Source of the DNA: Gigaspora margarita
Lineage: Eukaryota; Glomeromycota; Glomeromycetes; Diversisporales; Gigasporaceae
Assembly: GCA_009809945.1 (NCBI GenBank)
Contig: WTPW01000299.1
Location: 1-64,000 of the forward strand
DNA length: 64,000 nucleotides
Reading direction: 5' to 3'
In this document: positions 57,641 to 64,000 of the stretch, piece by piece
Layout of the letters: every line of letters starts with the position of its first letter
Position numbering within the stretch: position 1 is the stretch's first letter
Made by a program: the position numbers and the translations under genes
Notes under the pieces: model-generated
What the model was told of the DNA's origin: nothing
Databases searched by the model: none
What the model saw: the letters and a program-made list of their open reading frames with translations, nothing else

Positions 57641-58259
57641 TTCTGTAATTTCAAGTTTTAATAGTAAATCCACATTGTTATCACAGTGGCACATGAATTA
57701 CATTTATTATTAAATCCCGTGCTGATTTAACTAGTCTACTGCAAAATCTGAGACATTTACAGTCCAATTGGCACAGGCATAAGGTCCCACACGGTCCATG
57801 GAATTCGGACCAGTTCAGACCATATCCGTACAGATTTGGATCTTTACCTGTACTACAAAGACCATGCCTAACTGACGCTAACACGTGCCCAATTTTCTTA
57901 TTGAGTTTACATGTCACAGTGATCGTACTAGTCCTGCATGGTATCGCATGTCACGCAGCTATCATTATTTTTAGGATTAGATTGTCTACCTGTGGGTGAC
58001 CCGTAGCAAAATTTTTTTATTACCTAGGGTTCACCTGGGTTACCCAGGTGACCCGCCCACAGGTGACCCGTAGCAGAATTTTACTATTACTTAGTGTTCA
58101 CCCGGGTTACCCGGGTGACCCACCTGCAGGTGACCTGAGTTGGGATTTTCATGATGGGTCAGAACACTAAGTGAGACCTTGCATTAATAGCTTTTTTTTA
58201 ACTTGATTTGTTTTTTTATATATATATTTTAAAATGTTTTTTTATTATAATGAAAATTT

Positions 58260-58590
58260 TTTCTAAGAAAATAATAAATATGTTTTAAAAAACTAGCATT
58301 TTTTTGAGTCAAAGAATAACTTTACTTAAAAGCCCAAAGTCATTATGATAATAAAATTTTGTGCAAATCATAATTTTTTGTTTAATAGCTTTTTTAGTAG
58401 TAAATTTGCTGATCCTTTTTTGATCCCAAGTATTTTGGGATTCACTAGGCCAAAAAAGGTTGACTTATTAGTTTTTAGGGTTAAGGTTAGAGTAGAATTA
58501 GATATATTATATTAATCTAAAAATAGAAAATCTTGTATAACTATAATAGAAATAGCAAAATACTATAGTGGAAATAGCAATTCTTTTTTA
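58260..58590. mobile_element. Fragment of the Mutator-like family at 3710
   Basis: 58300-58440 matches the 5300-5770 region (CTAGCATTTTTTTGAGTCAA; CCAAGTATTTTGGGATTCAC). 58460-58588 matches its right TIR, ending GTGGAAATAGCAATTC. The left part is absent, so this is a one-ended fragment or deletion derivative. Confidence 0.7.
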
Positions 58591-58951
58591 TTTTATATAA
58601 CAATTTTTAAAATGATCTTATTCCTTAAACTGTCTAGTTAAACAGGCAAATTTGCCTGTTTAAATTTTATAAATTTATATCTAATCTATTTTTTTAAAAA
58701 ATAAAATATTTTATAATTTTTTTTTAAATAAAAACTATACATATGGGCAGATTTGATGCATATTCATTAGTGTGATATTTCCGAATTGTACATCAATTTT
58801 GGGATTATATTAAATTTTAATCAATTAAATTCTTATTTTGATAAATATGTAATAAGATTTAATTTCCTATTTTGGAAATGTAAATTGATTGTAGACTGAT
58901 CTAAAAAAGGAAATAAATAAGTTTTTAGGTTATATATATCACTTTTATATT

Positions 58952-61782
58952 ATGTCTGACACAGTAACTGTGATAAATATGAATAACGATAGTGATAATA
59001 ATGAGACTATATCAAGTACTAGCAAATTTAAATTTCTTAAACCCCTTACGCCCCAAAATTACTTACTTCAAACACAAGTATCAAATCAATTTTATAAACC
59101 AATATTACCAGAAATAAGCAATTCTAATAGCCAAGATAATTTTGAAAATTTACAAACCTTAGTTAGAGACAACTACCCATATATTCATGTTACAAAAATA
59201 AAATATAAACGAAATTTAACTATAGTTATAAAATTTTATCACTTGGCTTCTATCCACCAATTGTTAAAAAAACACGGCGCAATTCACCTAATGGAACAGT
59301 ATATCAAATACCAGATAATTACTCAGTTTCATTAATAATAATATATAAAATTCCAATTATATGCAAAATACAATATCAAGATAATGGATTAATAAAGTTT
59401 ACAATAAGGGCGCTAACATTTATTACCTAATATCTATTTACTATAAAGGCTTACCCCCCACCCCTAGGTAAGATTTTATTTTAGCCAATCAAATTTAATT
59501 AACTAACTAAGGTAAGATTTTTCTTGACCCCCCCACCCTTCTAATAAATGTCAGCACCCTAAGCTGGATTAACTCTAAAACAAAAAAATATGTTACAAGT
59601 TATAGTTTAGCAACTGATGCGGGTAACAAATTTTTACAGGTATATAATTATTTATTAATTGCTATACTATTATTTTAAAAATATTAATAATAAAATTTTA
59701 TTATTTATAGAAATTAGAAAAGCATAAAAGTTATATTTCGGGAGTAACTTTATTTGGTCTTGATTTAGAGTGCTTAGAAAAATGACGTAATCAACTAAAG
59801 AATTCTGATAATTCTTTATTAATATCTCAACGAAAATCTTTAAATGAATTATCTTCAACACAAGTGAATCAAAGATTTAAATCACTAGCAATTAATATTA
59901 AAAACAACATGCAACCATTATTATTAAAACATAGCGATAGTACAACTTCTTTAAATTTAGAAAAAATTAATCTTCAATATAATCAAGATATAATCGAGTT
60001 AAAATTTCAGTCAATAGCTAAAAATATTATTTCAAGCGAACATCTTGATCCTATTGTTTATGCATGTGAAGATTCATTAATTTCAAGAGATAGTTTACAA
60101 TATTTAGCTGCAGTAATACCTGAGATGAATCATAAATATTTGATAAGTCAACGACGAATAGAAATCAATAATATTATGAGTCAAAAAATTCCAATCAATG
60201 TGTTTACTATAAATCATGCTGACAATGGGGCTTATCGAACTATTAAATCAATCTTAAGCATTATAGTACCTTATTTAGTATCCTCTGAACCACCAATTTT
60301 AGTTCCTAATGATGTAATTAGGTTAAAGCTTGGAGGAGATGGCTGCCAAGTAGGGCGTCAACAGAATCATGTACTATTTACTATATGTATTTTTAACGAA
60401 AAAGAACTAGTATTATTTCCAAAAAATCAACATAGGTAGTGTACATTAATTTTATTCTATACTTTATTTTATATTTGAGCATTGTAAGATAAAACTTTAA
60501 CAATATGTAATAATTTACTATAATTAGTTACAAGTTTTTATTTTGTAGTATATAATTATTAATATTAATTTATTATATTGTAGTATTTGTCTTTACATAG
60601 GAACTGAAAAACGTGAATTGCTTAAAACAGCATTTAGTTTATTTATTGAGGAATTAACTGATTTGGTACTAAATAGATTTCAAGATTTAAATGGCAATAA
60701 ATGGCCTGTAGAATTATGGTTCTCAAGTGATTGGAAATTTGCCGCTTTGGTTATGGGCATCAATGCACCAAATTCCAACTTTTTTGTCTTTATTGTAACT
60801 GTAATCAAAATACCCGTTGGGATATGAACCAAATTTGGAAAAACTCAGTTAATACAAAAGGTATGTTTTTAAATTAAAATAGCTATTTATTTTAATATAA
60901 TGATAAATAAATAATTCAATTTAATAATAGGATATAAATATCCAAATCTTTTACCTTGTATTCCATGGGATCATTTTATTCCCGACGAATTACATTTAAT
61001 GTTATGAATTACTGATATTTTATTGGAATGCTTTTTCTATGAGCTTATGAAAGATCCAAATTTTAATCGCTTATCAAATTCTAATACAACTATTCGACAA
61101 CGTATTGAATTGTCAATGAAATCAATCGGTATAAATTTTCGATTTTATGATCCTGAAACATCTGGTGCAAAATTTAAATGGATACCATTAATGGGCCCAG
61201 CAAAAAAAACCCTTTTAGAAAAGTTTCCAGTATCTTCTTTTATAACTGGACAACGAGAAAAAGATATTGAACAACTATGGAGAAAATTTTTAAAACTTTA
61301 TTATATAATGCATGAGGAAGATCCATCTGATGATACAATTAAATTCTTTGAAATACATGCTCAGAACTGGGTTAAAGACTTTTGCAGACCCACTCAAAAA
61401 ACTCAAGATGGAACAATTAAACAATTGGGACTTTATAATTGACCAGATGTTAGTCCATATATGCACATTTTTGCCTGTCATATTTCACAATTTATGTATA
61501 ATTTAAAAAAAAAAAAATCTATCCTTACGATATTTTACTACATCAAGTTTGGAACGAAAAAATTATGACCAAGTAAGGTTTTTATTTTAAATTTTAATTT
61601 ATATTATTTGCTAACTTTTTTTTTTTAAGGTCCAACTATTTTTTGGAGGGACTACAATGGGTGGTGGGCAAAAAAATTTACCTGTTGTTTACGATATACT
61701 TTTATATGAAAATCAGCAATTATTTTTTCAAATTAACAAAACTCCAGTTTGTTATAAGCAAAAAAAAATACATATAGATTAG
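58952..61782 (+). pseudogene. Multicopy DDE-like transposase gene, decayed
   Basis: Starts MSDTVTVINMNNDSDNNETI at 58952 and ends in a TAG at 61780-61782. Blocks in order: Asn/Ser-rich N-terminus; SLATDAGNKFLQ after a MITE; 59864-60439 with NVFTINHADNGAYRTIKSIL and RLKLGGDGCQVGRQQNHVLF; ELTDLVLNRFQDLNGNKWPV with FSSDWKFAALVMGI; PCIPWDHFIPDELHLML; a helical block 61023-61442 (GPAKKTLLEKFPVSSFITG); and GGGQKNLPVVYDILLYENQQ. The G-GDG, S/D-WKF and D-ELHL motifs carry conserved acidic residues placed as in RNase H-like transposases, and the order matches a large uncharacterised family I recall from Rhizophagus. Introns are likely between blocks. A TGA after YDINYK-like and similar positions (for example 59782, 61006, 61439) and frame changes show it is dead. 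Confidence 0.65.
59408..59559. mobile_element. Small MITE of the 46131 transposon family
   Basis: 152 bp; ends GGGCGCTAACATTTATTACC and, inverted, GGGTGCTGACATTTATTAG; TAA at 59405-59407 and 59560-59562. It splits the decayed gene at 58952-61782. Contains the C-run blocks CCCCCCACCCC and CCCCCCCACCC typical of the family. Confidence 0.9.
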
Positions 61783-62187
61783 TATATGATATATATTTGA
61801 AATATCAAGGCAATAGAGGTATAAGTTAGAACAATAATTCTAAATAGCTATTAAATAGAAAATTACATGTTTTTAATTGTTCTTCATAGTTAAATGATAT
61901 AAATAAACTAGCACTAGTAGGTCTTTTTCATTTGGTTATTTGAACTGATTTAATTATCAAAAAAAAATTAAATTTTTTTTTCTATATTACGATTCTTATA
62001 TTTAAAGATAGTATATACAAGTTACAGCAAATACAATAGTCCAAAAATCTGATGTTGCATGTAATCTTTGAAGAACGATCTAATAGACAAGTTAGAATAA
62101 GAGTGTTGATAATTGTATTAAGAAATTTTAACTTAAACGCAAAGAAGTAATCAAATATGTAGGTAACATTCAAATAATTGGATTTTT

Positions 62188-62307
62188 TAGAGTTGGACCC
62201 GTTGAGAAAATGCCTACCCGGGTATTGTTAAATTACCAAGTTATTCGGGTAAATTATTATATTTTCGTAATCATATAGCAACAATTTTTACTCGGGTCCA
62301 ATCCCTA
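62188..62307. mobile_element. Short hAT-like MITE
   Basis: 120 bp; ends TAGAGTTGGACCCG and CGGGTCCAATCCCTA. Flanks GGATTTTT and AGATTTTA match at 6 of 8. Interior repeats CCCGGGTA / TTCGGGTAAA words. Confidence 0.6.
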
Positions 62308-63019
62308 AGATTTTAGATACAATACTTGTCTAGTCAGAGACATTAATCTCAGAATAGTATAAATCGCAGGTCTTTATTCTCCTTTATTAACTATTGTTAC
62401 ATTTATTTATTTTATCTTGAATAGGCTCTAACATATCAGAATCTTATATTGTAGTAAATCACGATTATTTATCAAAAATATGCTAAGATGGATGATGCTA
62501 TGACCTTGGTTATTTATTATCGAAGTGAAGCATTCGTCTATTATTAAAAATCAGCAGGTATAAATGTTACATAGAATATTCTGATATAGTATTAGTTATA
62601 ATAACACTAATACGATTTCGCAATTTGATGTTTGGAGATTTCTAATCATTATATTTGATTAGAGTGCAGATGACATAAGTTCATTCGCACCATAGGTAGG
62701 TTGAGAATTTCATTCTTTTATATATCTCGCTATGATTTATTTAAGAAATACATAATCTTCAATAGAATATTAATTATTGTTTGAATGAAATTAGATTAAA
62801 AAAAATAAAATAATACATTCATTCATTATTGAAATTCTGCAGGTTTATATTATCATAATAGAAATTCCAAGTACGAAATAATTATTAGCCACACGTGTAG
62901 ACGTCAAAAATATCTGGCTTAATATTGTTTGCCTCAAGTACTACTTGCTGATGTAATGAAAAAAAAGATCAGAATATGTATTAGAGAAAAAAACAATACA
63001 AAAAAAGAATAAGGATACA
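62308..63019. other. Intergenic, no gene
   Basis: Base composition is closer to the 9-14 kb region than to the TE-rich parts. No frame or repeat recognised. Confidence 0.4.
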
Positions 63020-63780
63020 AAGCCAGATGACGAAGTTTATGATATAAGGTTCCCCAAGTTTGTGGAAGTGGAAAATGACAATACAAAGATAAAAGAAAAG
63101 CGTTTGAATACTACCAAAAGTCTATTGACACTTGTCATGCAAGTGGAATATATAGTCTTGACATTGTAGCCAAAATGAAATTGAAGATAGAATGACATTG
63201 AGAAAGTTACTAGAACAATATAAAAATGAAATGGATGCTAAAACGATGTAATTAGAAAAATCTGGTGATAAGGATCAAATAACGCAAAAACATTGGAATA
63301 GTGCCTAAAGTCTGCTGAAGGTGAAATTCCAATAGATGAGATAATCTTGGATTCTTTCATGAAAATGAAGCAAAAAGGAACGTAAATAAGACATCCAGTT
63401 GTTATCAAAAATCTGACAATAAAGATTATACTATGAAATAAAGATAATTGGGCCTTGCTACGAAAATGGCACAAACACACCTAAGAATAGAAGAAGAGCA
63501 TTTTAATGATAGTTGAAATGTGCTAATAGTAGTAACTTAAATGGACAATACAATGATTAAATTGAACCAGTGATAAAAAATTTGCGAATAAAGATAGTTA
63601 GATGTTGTGAAATGAGATTAAAGTAGCAATAATGAAAATAAGCATTTATTTGTTATCAACAGCCTACATATATAAGTAATGTTGAAGAAGTACCGGCATC
63701 TAGATATTGCTATCAACATATAATTGAAGTTGAAAAGGTTGGATGTAAAGCGTTTAACATTCTATAAATCGCAATTGCCA
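63020..63780 (+). pseudogene. Sel1-repeat pseudogene
   Basis: Fragments of successive SLR helices in changing frames: AFEYYQKSIDTCHASGIYSL (63100-63160), SSCYQKSDNKDY (63395-63430), LGPCYENGTNTPKNRRRAF-like (63455-63500) and CYQHIIEVEKVGCKAF (63710-63760). Numerous stops and frameshifts. Together with 50760-51680 it is one of two decayed members of this family in the window. Its downstream context runs off the window end. Confidence 0.72.
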
Positions 63781-64000
63781 ATTCGCTCCCATGTTTGTGT
63801 AGATTTTCAACCTAAATATTAATTAGATTACTTTTAGTATATAATCATAAATTAAGATTTAAAATTATCGTTTTATATGGATGAACGTAGAAAATATCTC
63901 ACGTGGTTATATAGTACAAACTGCTGGTGGATCAAAGAATCGATTTATTGCCGATAAAGTGCGGCAATAAAGGTTTGACTAGTTCAGATCAAGATGGATA
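63781..64000. other. Window edge, no feature seen
   Basis: A short plus-strand run near 63885-63960 (AATCGATTTATTGCC..) has no match to a family I know; a gene may start beyond the edge. Confidence 0.3.

Larger units (their letters stand above)
54516..58169. mobile_element. hAT element with GGGTGACC subterminal repeats
   Basis: TIR TAGTGTTCTGAC / GGGTCAGAACACTA. Flanks AGTAGGAC (54508-54515) and AGTGAGAC (58170-58177) match at 6 of 8. The first 200 bp and the last 200 bp are packed with GGTCACCC/GGGTGACC words. Contains the hAT at 54889-55897 and the palindrome at 56059-57640. The insertions account for about 2.6 of its 3.65 kb. Confidence 0.8.

Noticed and set aside
57681-57917. Minus-strand frame with several Cys (CGTLCLCQLDCKC)
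   Set aside because: Lies inside the hAT at 54516-58169, has no start context or homology I can name, and is likely incidental.

Overview
The window is a very AT-rich, intron-bearing eukaryotic sequence that is mostly transposable-element (TE) debris. It suggests a glomeromycotinan (arbuscular mycorrhizal) fungus of the Rhizophagus/Gigaspora type. Reasons: a fungal-specific transcription-factor gene with four ~95-120 bp introns, two decayed Sel1-repeat genes, a decayed LINE whose RT C-terminus looks like the multicopy Rhizophagus LINEs, and three decayed multicopy transposase-like genes. This placement rests on family recognition, not on a search.

Layout. 1-1700: AT-rich decayed sequence. 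1701-6122: a 4.4 kb element with TAA target-site duplications (TSDs) holding a nest: palindrome array, MITE, poly(A) retroposon, a Mutator-like long-TIR element with 9-bp TSD, inside it a hAT with perfect 8-bp TSD, inside that a Harbinger-like MITE. 6241-8394: two nested MITEs and a LINE 3' half. 8477-8878: mariner-like MITE. 10460-12836: the one convincing intact gene (fungal_trans regulator, minus strand, 5 exons, 654 aa). 14630-15015: solo LTR. 15175-15888, 23977-25480, 33361-34355 and 43775-44192: four copies of a tRNA-headed, poly(A)-tailed retroposon, the last one 5'-truncated and tandemly duplicated. 16427-31300: many MITEs and hAT elements, several with exact TSDs. 32656-40073: a 7.4 kb decayed zinc-finger/transposase-like gene carrying at least six insertions. 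41577-46125: more MITEs and hATs. 46131-49797: a complete-ended transposon (TIR, TAA TSD) with a broken DDE-like transposase. 50650-51680 and 63020-63780: Sel1-repeat pseudogenes. 54516-58169: a hAT containing another hAT and a 1.6 kb palindrome. 58952-61782: a second decayed transposase-like gene.

How the parts fit. The LINE supplies a plausible source of retroposition machinery; the poly(A) retroposons here share with it an AATAAA plus short-hairpin 3' architecture. The 3.7 kb element at 46131-49797 has the same termini and TSD as three non-autonomous elements in the window, so it looks like their former driver. No CRISPR array, operon, rRNA gene or free-standing tRNA gene was seen. Long stretches without a gene are described in their own entries.
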